DNA of 64,000 bases from Triglochin maritima (GCA_963682175.1 OY821781.1:40747254-40811253); one strand, 5' to 3'; shown: positions 10,314 through 22,120, counted from the stretch's first letter. A program made the numbers and translations. The notes: generated by a model from the letters alone, not told the origin.

Positions 10314-12342
10314 TACTCTGTGTGGACAAATGTTGGTTAGTAAACATCAATTCCTTTATCCCCGCATTTTCCTAACACAAACAAATGAAATAATGAAATT
10401 GATAATTGATGACCGGAATCATTCTTTTGACATTCCCTTAAATGAGAATGTTTTCACAAAACCCGTTCAGAATGTTTTTTCTATGTAAGTGCTCAAAATC
10501 TAATCACTACATTACAACACCAATAAACTACTTGTGGTTCATCAGTCTTGTAAGCTGACAACCTTGCATTTTCCGGTTTTTAAAACATTATTTATAAGAG
10601 GAAATTAGGAGGCTTCCTAAATTAGTATCATTACAATGCCAATAAATGTAATACTTCTTTAATTCATGTGGGTTTATATAGCATTTTCTTCTTCTAATCC
10701 AGTTATGCTGATCTAATATATCCTTTGAAGTGGTATGGTGTAGAATTAGAATGTAATACATGTAGCTAAAGTTAATGAAGTGATTTGTGTGGTAATTCAA
10801 TCCTCACTTAGAACTTGGCAGATTATATACTTTGAGGGAGGGGCCTTGCAAGTAAAAAATGCTTGCAGGTGAAGTTGGAAGAAGAGCTTAGGGGCACACT
10901 TTTACCATCAAGTGAAGGATCTGCAGCTTCTAAGTTAAAGAGGGGGGTTGGCGATTAAAAAAAAGGTTGGGAGAAGGGATTGAGGGGGCAGTTTTGCTTA
11001 ATGCGTTGTTGAAATTATTTTTTGGACATTATCATGAATAAAGCTTTTTAGTCTAGTTCTTTTGTAAGTGCATTTATAAAATATAAAGCACTCTTTATGT
11101 GAAAATGGAAGTGGTCCCAAATGAGTTATGAAAGTATTATCTGCAGGGGCTTATGAAAATGTGTCAAAAGAAATCTTGCCCTCCAATGTTAGCGATCATG
11201 TGGAATTGATTATGAACATTCACAGGAGTGAAATTGTGTTATTTAGTCCACCAGAGAAGCTCTCAGCTCCAGCCCGGTTGTATCATTAATTGTTCTTAGA
11301 TGTTCCTTTTCTCGTTGTAACCATTCTTGGCGTTGTATTTATAATGAGGCCTTCTGTTACTATCAAGTCTCGATTGAAAATGGTTTTAGTTTTTTAGTCT
11401 TCAATTCTTCGTTGAAATGTCATGTAACCATTCTTGGTATGATTCGGTGGTTAGCTATGGTGCATTGGGCTAAAGATTTTGAGATTGAATCTCCAAGTTC
11501 AACTAGGAATTGACTGTGAGCTTGGCTTGTTGTTACATGGTTTGTACTGCCTTTGGTTGGCAGAACGTTAACATGTCATAACTTGAACTGTCTTGACATT
11601 TGATCAGTCAAAAGTCAAAACCCAAATCTAAGAAAAGCACCTCAGCAACTTGGAACCACACCATTCAAATAATTGGAAACACAAGGTTACTGGCTGGAAA
11701 TCAGGAAGCCTATTCCTCTCTCTGCAGACTGCAGGCAAGATCGACAAAAACTGCCTATGGTCAAATTACATGGACTGTGGAAAAATATAGAAAATTGGTC
11801 AATTGGGGCACGATATGCCATCCAAAATTCAATGGAGTGCTGGACATAAAAGTACATGGCTGTGCCTTCGAATTTGAAAGGTTGATAATAAAGGAATATC
11901 CACGTCGAGCAGTCTATACAAGTTCCTCGAGACCAGTGGGATGATGTGGCTGGTCAAAATGCAATTGGGAGCTCCAACTATCAAAATGAAGATTGGGTAT
12001 CCGACATCCCAGTACTTCAAATGAAGAGTAACTTACAAGACGGAATACTCTATCAAAATACATAAAAAATAATGAAATTTGAAGCGTTTGAAGCTATTAT
12101 TGAAATATATTTTGGTTCTGAATCATGAAACAGACCGAACAAAAACAAGAAAGCACTTTAACCAAGTGTTGTAGAGTGTAACGTCGTGTTTCCAGCAGAT
12201 CACATGCAAGTTGTTTCTTGAGTGGCAAAATCTTTCCAAAGTGAGAGGAGGGAAGGCCCTCCCGCGGGCTACAACTAAAAGCCTGCTGAAAAACGCTCCG
12301 CGCGCACCCCCCCACCCTTTTTTTTAATGTTTCCGTATCCAA
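10314..12342. other. Non-coding part of tandem unit A
   Basis: Lies between the MED19 3' end and the Nudix pseudogene; repeated in unit B at 16,119-17,996. Acceptor-like tracts precede short open stretches (10,868 and 11,145), but none encodes a recognisable domain. Part of it (about 11,030-11,450) is similar in inverted orientation to 35,700-36,075, the 3' flank of the PsbP-domain gene, where the frames are not kept, so I treat it as non-coding. Confidence 0.5.
12223..12324. other. 102-bp segment present in unit A, absent from unit B
   Basis: Inserted between TTTCTTGAG and TAATGTTTCC, which are contiguous in unit B at about 17,980. It is GC-rich (CCCTCCCGCGGGC) and ends in C7, then a T tract. 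No clear target duplication was seen, so insertion in A and deletion in B are both possible. Confidence 0.75.
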
Positions 12343-14821
12343 CTACGAACAATCATCTTGTTTCAAGCTCTTCAAGAGCTCCAAGTAGCCTTGATCATCA
12401 GGGTTCATGTACCTATAGTCATGAAGTATTGTTACCGGTGCAAGAATTGAGATCGGCAAAATAGCAAGAGAAGTTAACATGAATGATACCCATGCCGGAA
12501 GAGGAAATCAATGATGACGAGGTTGCAATTCGGTTTGAAGAACTTCGTACTTCGGATGATATCTGCCACTTTGTCAATCGGGATTAACCTAAAGCTGCCA
12601 ACTTCTCCATCTGCAAAGTATAATTCAATCTTTACAATAACAAAGTATTGTTAAATGATAAGTTGATAAAAACACCATCTTCTACGAAAGCAGACATAGA
12701 ACAACAGACAGAACTAGCCAATTAAGATTGTGCTTTGAACTAAATTATGTAAATTTACAGTAATAAAAATTAGCATCTAAAATCTGCTATGATCATGTGA
12801 TATAGGTACCTTCGTTATTGGGAATGAAATCATGTGGAAGTTTCAGATCGTAGCAGAAGAGAACATCCCTCTTGTATCTGTATCCGTCGATATCCGTATA
12901 TGAAACTGCTCCCACTGGGATGGCGCTGCAGCGAAAATACCAAGAAAACTATAACATGCAATTAAATTGATCCCGTGTATTAACTTCTGCTTTGACTGAT
13001 CTTCTAAGAACATTGAAACCCGAATAAGAACAATAAATAAAAGAAACGGTAATAGGAACAGGAACCAAATTATTTACCTACTGGAAATGGATGCAGGAAT
13101 TCCTGCTTCCTCTTGACATTCCTTTATAACATTTTCCTTGCAGGAGATCCCAAGGGGCTGCAGTTACCACATTAACCAAATTTATCAGAAGTAGTAATTG
13201 TCCTTTTAAATTTTAATGTTCATCGGTTAATATTATTGGATGGGCATACCATGCCACCTGCCACAAGATGATCGAGCATGCCTGGAAAGGTGGGCTTGTT
13301 CTCACTTCTCTTTCCTAACCAGAGGAATTTCTGGCCATCCTTCTCGACAAACCCATTCATGTGTATGCCATATGCCTATTGTTTGTGAAAGAGATTATGA
13401 TACCAATAATAACCATCAAAGATAAACCTAGCAGATATTTTCTAATTTTGGAAACAGCGAGCCAAACGCACCTTTTGTGCTGAATCCATCAGATTGCAAA
13501 ACGTCAAACGAAAACATCTGTAAATTGCACTTAGCATATCAATAGGACCTTGGAGGACACTAGGCAGCCTAGGGCCTCCCCAAAGTTAATTACTTATATA
13601 TCTAAAATTACCTTTCTAGTATGAATCAATTTTAATACTCTAAATTCTCTAAACAATAATAAATTACTAATTCAACTCTTCAACTTCAACATTCAAAAAA
13701 AAGAGTAAATTTTTATATTAACTCTTTGAACTTCTATTTCAATATTTATGTAAACCTACAAGTAGTGTATCCCAAAATGGTCCAATGACTAGTAGGACGG
13801 AGTGGAGATACAAGTTCGATCCTCACCCCTGCAACAACACGTGGTCGGTGGGATGAGGTTACGCAATCCACATTAATAATTAAAAATTAACCTTACCAAT
13901 TATAAAGAGAAACTTATATAAACATTTTATATTAATTAAAAAGTATTCATCTTCTTCCTCACATATTCAAATAATCTCTCCCTAATCTCTCCCTAATCGC
14001 AAAAAAGGAAAGAAAGAAAATTCTCTCATTGTGTACTTCTTCCCATCTAGTTGATGAATAAATTACCAAGTACCAACGAAAGAAGTTTTCTTTGATTTCT
14101 CATGTTCTAATGTTTCATCATTATTTGTTGTTTTTATTACTTGAATATCTTTGTGCTTGGATTGTAGTTATTTTTTCAATATATATGTTGTGCTTGTTGT
14201 TTCATAATTTAGTTTTGTCAATTATTGTTTACATTATTAGGATGTCAAATAGAAAGTAGGAATCGGGATATGAAAAATTGAAGAAAAAAACAAAGGATTG
14301 ATGTAATGAGGATAAAAGTTCCTCTTAAATATTGCCCATGGCCTCAAAATTGTTAGACACAACCCTGCATATCAAGAGTTCAAGACAGCATATGGAACTA
14401 ATATCAGATGGAAGTCAGATTAAACTAAATCCTAAGTTCCATCATATTTATTCTCAGATTACATAATATGAATATTAATGCAAGCCCAAGGACCAACTGG
14501 CACAACAATGTCACGGCAACAAATAACATTAGATTCAAATACACTATCTAGCTTTGGATTTTTGCCCTTCTTCCGAACAACGTAAACCTACGTAAACGAG
14601 TCTGCAAACAGTTTGTGCTGGTGTTCATAAGCAACAATTTTTGCTAAGTTCTCAAGTTCTTTTAACACCATGATGTATCCATGGTCAAAAGAATTAAGAA
14701 AATAAACCATGGACTTGCAGAGAGCTTGAAGGACAAATTTCTAGTTAATAGGTGAAACCTAACCTTAATACCGAAGTACGGAGCAGCTGCTCGTTCCAAA
14801 GAAAAGCGTACAGGCATTCCA
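12343..14821 (-). pseudogene. 5'-truncated Nudix hydrolase 20/24-like copy (unit A)
   Basis: Homologous to the intact gene at 17,997-21,896, with a constant offset of 5,654 for exons 5-9: exon 9 12,343-12,412, exon 8 12,490-12,610, exon 7 12,810-12,925, exon 6 13,078-13,157, exon 5 13,250-13,375. Exon 4 is kept only from 14,764 to the breakpoint at 14,821, where an LTR fragment follows. Exons 1-3, the start codon and the promoter are missing. The remaining exons keep open frames and splice sites, which suggests the truncation is recent or that relaxed decay has only begun. Confidence 0.9.
13543..14367. mobile_element. hAT-like non-autonomous element in Nudix intron (unit A copy)
   Basis: Flanked by the 8-bp duplication CATATCAA at 13,535-13,542 and 14,368-14,375. 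The right terminus reads outward as CAGGGTTGTGTCTAAC; the left has drifted (TAGGACCTTGG). The orthologous unit B copy keeps better ends (CAGTGCTGTGG). An internal stretch near 13,790-13,845 resembles tRNA-derived SINE sequence (AGTTCGATCCTCACCCC). Present in both units, so it predates the tandem duplication. Confidence 0.75.
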
Positions 14822-15771
14822 GAAAGGAATCGGTCGACCGTACTCCTAAAACGGTCTACCGCTGCGCTCAAAACTGAACCCCCCAACGGTCGAACAAAGG
14901 TCTAAAACCGGTCGACCGAACGAGGTCAAAATCCAGAGTCTGGTCAACATTAAAATCCAAACTTTCGGTCAACCGACTCAGGGGTCCCGGTCGACCGAAA
15001 ATTAGCAGTACATCTTATACAACATTTTAATCAATCGGTCGACCGACTCAGGGGTCTCGGTCGACCGATAACAGTTAGGGTCAACCTACATTTCTACGTC
15101 ATATAACGGTCGACCGAACACAAGCAACGGTCGGACAGGCATGCATAATAAACCAAATAACTTAAGTTCCGGTCGACCGAACACCAGACCCCGGTCGACC
15201 GAAACACAACAGGCAGGCAAAACTACATGCATTTGGTCGACCGCCCGAAGGGTCCGGTCGACCGTTGGTCGTCTCCTACCTCGCGCCAGCCGAGGTTTTC
15301 ACGGAAAAACACGTCGGAGAGGTCTCCGACCTCCCCGTCCGACCAACACAACCCTTCCACAAGGGTTAGGAAACACAAAATCACACAATTAAGTTGACAT
15401 ACCTCGAACAAGGACGACGAACCGCCGGAGCAACGCTCACGCCTCCGTCGTCACCTCCGGTCTCCCTCGCGCTCAGCCTCCGCGCGAAAGCCTTCCTCGG
15501 CCGCCTCCTCCGCGACAGCTGCTCACCACCGCACGCACCAACAAGGAAAGAAAGAAATGAGGAAGGAGAAGAAAAGAAGAAGAAGAAGAAGAACGAGGAA
15601 CTTGATTTATAAACCCGAATGCTACAGTGCACGCCACCCTCACCATCACCCTACTCTCCTCGGCCACTGTTCACTCGCTCCACCCCATGCAACTCCTGTT
15701 CACTTGCCTTCCCCATGCAAACCACACCCCTAAACCCGGATTAACCCTAATCCGGGGTTTGGGTTCTAACA
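14822..15771 (-). mobile_element. Partial solo-LTR-like element E5 at the tandem duplication junction
   Basis: It corresponds to the reverse complement of the first ~950 bp of E4 and ends TTCTAACA at 15,771. It contains seven CGGTCGACCG-like pairs (14,831/14,852; 14,887/14,909; 14,966/14,988; 15,036/15,058; 15,107/15,128; 15,170/15,192; 15,234/15,255), again spaced 21-22 bp. Its right end abuts GTTAC, the first bases of unit B, probably the surviving half of a target duplication in the last MED19 intron. Its other end is cut at the breakpoint in Nudix exon 4. Confidence 0.85.
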
Positions 15772-15803
15772 GTTACTGACCAATTGTGTTAATGAATTCT
15801 CAG

Positions 15804-15854
15804 CATAAGAGCTCCAAGGTTGATGAGGTGGGATTGATAAAAGCTGCAAGTTGA
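15804..15854 (+). pseudogene. Duplicate of the last MED19 exon
   Basis: Encodes HKSSKVDEVGLIKAAS and a stop, identical to 7,774-7,824, with its acceptor (TTCTCAG) intact. It is an orphan exon carried along by the tandem duplication; upstream of it lies LTR fragment E5, not MED19. It could in principle be used as an alternative terminal exon by transcripts reading through from MED19, but nothing shows this. Confidence 0.9.
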
Positions 15855-17996
15855 ACATTTTGAAATAACTTTCCAATTTACTGTCTCCGAGCACAATGCT
15901 TCTAATGATGAACTAAGGGGTTTCCTCTTGTTGGTCTAATTTGAAGGTAACAATTCTCCCTTTCTAGCCACTATTCCATTATAGAAAGGCAACCTAGCCA
16001 TTTTGTAATTCATCATGTATTGTATCTGTACATGAGAAGTAATTATAATTTTCTCCTGATTCCTGAACTACCTTTTGACCTTTGGAGATCCAAGAAGCAA
16101 CTGCTGAAAATGGTACTCTGTGTGGACAAATGTTGGTTAGTAAACATCAATACCTTTATCCCCACATTTTCCTAACACAAACAAATGAAATAATGAAAAT
16201 GATAATAACGATGACCGGAATCATTCTTTTGACATCCCCTTAAATGAGAATGTTTTCACAAAACCCGTCCAGAATGTTTTTTCTATGTGAACCTTCAGTT
16301 GTAAGTGCTCAAAATCTAAATCACTACATTACAACACCAATAAACTACTTGTGGTTCATCAGTCTTGTAAGCTGACAGCCTTGCATTTTCCGGTTTTTAA
16401 AACATTATTTATAAGAGGAAATTAGGAGGCTTCCTATATTAGTATCATTACAATGCCAATAAATGTAATACTTCTTTAATTCATGTGGGTTTATATAGCA
16501 TTTTCTTCTTCTAATCCAGTTATGCTGATCTAATATATCCTTTGAAGTGGTATGGTGTAGAATTAGAATGTAATACATGTAGCTAAAGTTAATGAAGTGA
16601 TTTGTGTGGTAATTCAATCCTCACTTAGAACTTGGCAGATTATATACTTTGAGGGAGGGGCCTTGCAAGTAAAAAATGCTTGCAGGTGAAGTTGGAAGAA
16701 GAGCTTAGGGGCACAATTTTACCATCAAGTGAAGGATCTGCAGCTTCTAAGTTAAAGAGGGGGGCTGGCCATTAAAAAAAAGGTTGGGAGAAGGGATTGA
16801 GGGGGCAGTTTTACTTAATGTGTTGTTGAAATTATTTTTTGGACATTATCATGAATAAGCTTTTTAGTCTAGTTCTTTTGTAAGTGCATTTATAAAATAT
16901 AAAGCACTCTTTATGTGAAAATGGAAGTGGTCCCAAATGAGTTATGAAAGTATTATCTGCAGGGGCTTATGAAAATGTGTCAAAAGAAATCTTGCCCTCC
17001 AATGTTAGCGATCATGTGGAATTGATTATGAACATTCACAGGAGTGAAATTGTGTTATTTAGTCCACCAGAGAAGCTCTCAGCTCCAGCCCGGTTGTATC
17101 ATTAATTGTTCTTAGATGTTCCTTTTCTCGTTGTAACCATTCTTGGCGTTGTATTTATAATGAGGCCTTCTGTTACTATCAAGTCTCGATTGAAAATGGT
17201 TTTAGTTTTTTAGTCTTCAATTCTTCGTTGAAATGTCATGTAACCATTCTTGGTATGATTCGGTGGTTAGCTATGGTGCATTGGGCTAAAGATTTTGAGA
17301 TTGAATCTCCAAGTTCAACTAGGAATTGACTGTGAGCTTGGCTTGTTGTTACATGGTTTGTACTGCCTTTGGTTGGCAGAACGTTAACATGTCATAACTT
17401 GAACTGTCTTGACATTTGATCAGTCAAAAGTCAAAACCCAAATCTAAGAAAAGCACCTCAGCAACTTGGAACCACACCATTCAAATAATTGGAAACACAA
17501 GGTTACTGGCTGGAAATCAGGAAGCCTATTCCTCTCTCTGCAGACTGCAGGCAAGATCGACAAAAACTTCCTATGGTCAAAAATTCAATGGAGTGCTGGA
17601 CATAAAAGTACACGGCTGTGCCTTCGAATTTGAAAGCTTGATAATAAAGGAATATGCACGTCGAGCAGTCTATACAAGTTCCTCGAGACCAGTGGGACGA
17701 TGTGGCTGGTCAAAATGCAATTGGGAGCTCCAACTATCAAAATGAAGATTGGGTATCCGACATCCCAGTACTTCAAATGAAGAGTAACTTACAAGACGGA
17801 ATACTCTATCAAAATACATAAAAAATAATGAAATTTGAAGCGTTTGAAGCTATTATTGAAATATATTTCGGTTCTGAATCATGAAACAGACCGAACAAAA
17901 ACAAGAAAGCACTTTAACCAAGTGTTGTAGAGTGTAACGTCGTGTTTCCAGCAGATCACATGCAAGTTGTTTCTTGAGTAATGTTTCCGTATCCAA
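15855..17996. other. Non-coding part of tandem unit B
   Basis: Counterpart of 7,825-8,088 plus 10,314-12,342 in unit A, without E4. No recognisable coding sequence. Confidence 0.5.
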
Positions 17997-20900
17997 CTAC
18001 GAACAATCATCTTGTTTCAAGCTCTTCAAGAGCTCCAAGTAGCCTTGATCATCAGGGTTCATGTACCTATAGTCATGAAGTATTGTTACCGGTGCAAGAA
18101 TTGAGATCGGCAAAATAGCAAGAGAAGTTAACATGAATGATACCCATGCCGGAAGAGGAAATCAATGATGACGAGGTTGCAATTCGGTTTGAAGAACTTC
18201 GTACTTCGGATGATATCTGCCACTTTGTCAATCGGGATTAACCTAAAGCTGCCAACTTCTCCATCTGCAAAGTATAATTCAATCTTTACAATAACAAAGT
18301 ATTGTTAAATGATAAGTTGATAAAAACACCATCTTCTACGAAAACAGACATAGAACAACAGACAGAACTAGCCAATTAAGATTGTGCTTTGAACTAAATT
18401 ATGTAAATTTACAGTAATAAAAATTAGCATCTAAAATCTGCTATGATCATGTGATATAGGTACCTTCGTTATTGGGAATGAAATCATGTGGAAGTTTCAG
18501 ATCGTAGCAGAAGAGAACATCCCTCTTGTATCTGTATCCGTCGATATCCGTATATGAAACTGCTCCCACTGGGATGGCGCTGCAGCGAAAATACCAAGAA
18601 AACTATAACATGCAATTAAATTGATCCCGTGTATTAACTTCTGCTTTGACTGATCTTCTAAGAACATTGAAACCCGAATAAGAACAATAAATAAAAGAAA
18701 CGGTAATAGGAACAGGAACCAAATTATTTACCTACTGGAAATGGATGCAGGAATTCCTGCTTCCTCTTGACATTCCTTTATAACATTTTCCTTGCAGGAG
18801 ATCCCAAGGGGCTGCAGTTACCACATTAACCAAATTTATCAGAAGTAGTAATTGTCCTTCTAAATTTTAATGTTCATCGGTTAATATTATTGGATGGGCA
18901 TACCATGCCACCTGCCACAAGATGATCGAGCATGCCAGGAAAGGTGGGCTTGTTCTCACTTCTCTTTCCTAACCAGAGGAATTTCTGGCCATCCTTCTCG
19001 ACAAACCCATTCATGTGTATGCCATATGCCTATTGTTTGTGAAAGAGATTATGATACCAATAATAAACATCAAAGATAAACCTAGCAGATCTTTTCTAAA
19101 TTTTGGAAACAGTGAGCCAAATGCACCCTTTTGTGCTGAATCCATCAGATTGCAAAACGTCTAACAAAAACATCTGTAAATTGCACTTAGCAGCATATCA
19201 ACAGTGCTGTGGAGAACACTAGGCAGCCTAGGGCCTCCCCAAAGCTAATTACTTATATATCTAAAATTACCTTTCTAGTATGAATCAACTTTAATACTCT
19301 TTTATTCTCTAAACAACAATAAATTACCAATTCAACTCTTCAACTTCAACATTAAAAAAAGAGAGTAAATTTTTATATTAACTCTTTGAATTCCTATTTC
19401 AATATTTACGTAAACCTATAAGTATTGTATCCCAAATGGTCCAATGACTAGTTGGACGGGGTGGGGACACATGCTCAATCCTCACCCCCGCAACAACACG
19501 TGGTCGGTGGGATGCGGTTACGCAACACACCTTAATAATTAAAAATTAACTTTACCAATTATAAAGAGAAACTTATATAAACATCTTATATTTAATTAAA
19601 AAACATTCATCTTCGTCCTCACATATTCAAACAATCTCTCCCTAATTGTCAAAAAGGAAAGAAAAGAAAATTCTCTCATTGTGTTCTTCCCTGTCTAGTT
19701 GATGAATAAATTACCAAGTACCAACGAAAGAAGTTTTTTTAATTTCTCATGTTCTAATGTTTCATCATTATTTGTTATTTTTATTACTTGAATATCTTTG
19801 TGCTTGGATTGTAGTTATTTTTTCAATATATATCTTGTGCTTGTTGTTTCGTAATTTAGTTTTGTCTATTATTTTTTTACATTATTAGGATGTCAAATAG
19901 AAAGTCTGAATCAGGATATGAAAAATCGAAGAAAAAAACAAAGGATTGATGTAATGAGGATAAAAGTTCCTCTTAAATTTTGCGTAAGGCCTCAAAGTTG
20001 TTAGACACGGCCCTGCATATCAAGAGTTCAAGACAGCATATGGAACTAATATCAGATGGAAGTCAGATTAAACTAAACCATAAACTTCCATCGTATTTCT
20101 TCCGAACAATGTAAACTCACGTAAACGGGTCTGCAAACAGTTTGCACTGTTGTTCATAAGCAACAAATTTTGCTAAGTTCACAACTTCTTTTAACACCAT
20201 GATGTATCCATGACCAAAAGAAATAAGAAAATAAACCATGGACTTGCAGAGAGCTTGAAGGACAAATTTCTAGTTAATGGGAGAAACCTAACCTTAATAC
20301 CAAAGTACGGAGCAGCTGCACGTTCCAAAGACAAGCGTACAGGCATTCCAAATGAGGGTATCACAGGATACAGCTGATTGTTGTGAAAACATAAAAACGT
20401 TAGAGCAGAGATGAGGGCTACGTTCAAGGATGAGACAAGATTCACTGCAGTTAAAACCATAGTTCTGGGAACTAGATAATATGGTACTGATGGGGCTTTG
20501 TATTTATTTATTCTTTCACCAATTGTACGTATGTTAAGCAGAGATGCTAGACAGTTGACATATGCCTTTTTCTGAGTGAAGCAAATAGTTAAAAGGATTA
20601 TAAAATAAAATGCTTTCTCTAGGTTTGTATACCTCATTACGTATACCTGGAATCAATTGTCCTAAACATTTGATGACATCTCCAACAGCTTCAGTTTTAT
20701 CATCTGGGGTTTTAAGAGATGAATGAAGGGTGACATACTCACTTTGGTGATTGCTCTCATCCTCCATCAAATCAAACACAGCTTCAAACTTCTTTAAATG
20801 ATTCGTAAAGCTGAGCCAACAACAGCCAAAAAACAGTAAAGCTAAAGGTTTTGATCAGGACATACTGACAGATTATGAAACCATATCCTTAGTTGTTGGG

Positions 20901-21896
20901 AGCACCAAGTTCAGCATTTGTTTTCATAATCGATAATCTAGAGATTTCAAACCTTCCATGGATTTGTTGGTGTATAATTCATTTTTAGCTCATTGGAAAT
21001 AAAAGTGAAAATTTGAACGTAAAAGTGGGTTATATGATGCTCTAACTAGTACTGTAACCAAATAAAACTTAAGGCCGCATAACTGTCTTAAGTAGGAATT
21101 GAGAGACAACCTGACTTTCCAAACTACAAATTTCACATACAAAATCGCCCATTTTGATTGGGAATCGACAAAAAAATTTGAGTATAACCCAATTTCAAGT
21201 AAAATTTTAAAGTAGCTCCTCATTAATTAACCAAACCGATCATCAGAGAGATTTGTGCCGTTTCGTGTCGACTTATCATGACATACCATGAAACTAACAA
21301 ACATGACAAACATATCCAATCACACATTCACATTGGTATTAGTACCATTTTGTGTGGAAAAATTTCGTGTACAACCGAATCATATTCAGGTTAACTTTTA
21401 CACGTGTTCTTCATTAATTATCCTAACTGAGACAACCATTAGACAAATTCATATCGTGTTATTGTGACGTACTGTGAAACACAAAAAACGTAATAAACAT
21501 CAGATAAATCACATTAGCTAGTTATTTAGTAAGTAATCAGTAATTACCCTTTGTGTATGTATCCAACAACATCACCATCCACCACAAATCTCAAGAAGTG
21601 TCCTCTCAAACCCTAACCAACCAAAACCAAATCCAAATCAATCAACTGGCCTGACAAGATTTCATTCAATTCAACAAACATTCACCTACCCATCCCCGGT
21701 TGCAGTCCCGGACTCTCCGGGAGAACCCGTCGAGGTTGCCTCTTTCCAGGGTTTGGTTGGGGCGGAGGGCGTCGTCCCAAGTGAATGCGTCGGACGAGAC
21801 GGGCCTGACGGGGTGGGATCGGAGTGGTCGGAAACCTAGCCGGAGCTCCGCCGGCGACGGCGGCGAAGCGGAGAGAAGATGACGGCAAGGGTTCAT
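17997..21896 (-). CDS. Nudix hydrolase 20/24-like protein (DUF4743 plus Nudix domain), nine exons
   Basis: Plant homologues are nucleoside-diphosphate-linked hydrolases, several chloroplast-targeted, related to fungal thiamine-associated Nudix proteins. Exons: 21,690-21,896; 21,548-21,612; 20,633-20,810; 20,293-20,373; 18,904-19,029; 18,732-18,811; 18,464-18,579; 18,144-18,264; 17,997-18,066. All junctions are GT-AG and in frame; the product is about 347 residues. Landmarks: an N-terminal Ser/Arg/Pro-rich leader, FTWDDALR, VVGYIHKGF, the LERAAAPYFGIK block, FLWLGKRS, PTFPGMLDHLVAGGM, and a Nudix-box half KECQEEAGI, then KRDVLFCYDLKLP and RHGYMNPDDQGYLELL. As in relatives, the upstream half of the Nudix box is non-canonical. 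A hAT-like element lies in intron 4. The exon 1/2 junction is the least certain. The exact substrate is unknown. Confidence 0.9.
19202..20015. mobile_element. hAT-like non-autonomous element in Nudix intron 4 (unit B copy)
   Basis: Flanked by CATATCAA at 19,194-19,201 and 20,016-20,023. Ends are CAGTGCTGTGG and, read outward from the right, CAGGGCCGTGTC, an imperfect terminal inverted repeat typical of hAT elements with 8-bp duplications. No transposase is visible. It contains a stretch (about 19,437-19,500) resembling tRNA-derived SINE sequence. Confidence 0.8.
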
Positions 21897-22120
21897 TTTT
21901 ATTTATGTTGGGATCCGTTTGAATTTCCGTTATTTTGCACCGGACAAATATTATATTATAAGTAAAAATGCGTATCGGGCCAGGCTAGATTTGGTTTCGA
22001 GTCGGTCCTACTGTGTTATCGTTTCATGTCTCATTTCGTGTTTCCTATAAAATTGTTAGTCTTCAGAAAATACAATTAATTTTTTGGAAAAAAATAACTG
22101 AACTGCTATTTATTGTCGGA
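21897..22120. other. Nudix gene 5' flank
   Basis: About 220 bp between the Nudix start codon and a TIR element. It probably includes the core promoter of the minus-strand gene. No motif was assigned with confidence. Confidence 0.35.

Larger units (their letters stand above)
7742..14821. repeat. Tandem duplication, unit A
   Basis: From GTTACTGACC in the last MED19 intron to within exon 4 of the Nudix gene, this segment is repeated with high identity at 15,772-20,373. Unit A differs from unit B by element E4 (8,089-10,313), a 102-bp extra segment (12,223-12,324), and about 50 bp present around 11,762-11,820 but absent from B near 17,579. The right breakpoint at TTCCA (14,817-14,821) joins Nudix exon 4 to an LTR fragment. 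Confidence 0.92.
15772..20373. repeat. Tandem duplication, unit B
   Basis: Matches unit A from the last MED19 intron to exon 4 of the Nudix gene. Beyond that point unit B continues into the rest of the intact Nudix gene, so B holds the original gene 3' portion in its native context. It lacks E4 and the 102-bp segment found in A. Confidence 0.92.

Noticed and set aside
11145..11289. Possible exon with acceptor CTGCAG and frame AYENVSKEIL...PARLYH
   Set aside because: The related sequence at 35,895-36,000 does not keep the frame, and no family is recognisable.
11600..11944. 114-codon plus-strand frame, shortened in unit B
   Set aside because: The two copies differ by a ~50-bp indel that changes the end of the frame, and no domain is seen.
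13790..13845. tRNA gene
   Set aside because: Only a T-arm-like portion is visible; no acceptor stem or anticodon arm could be laid out.
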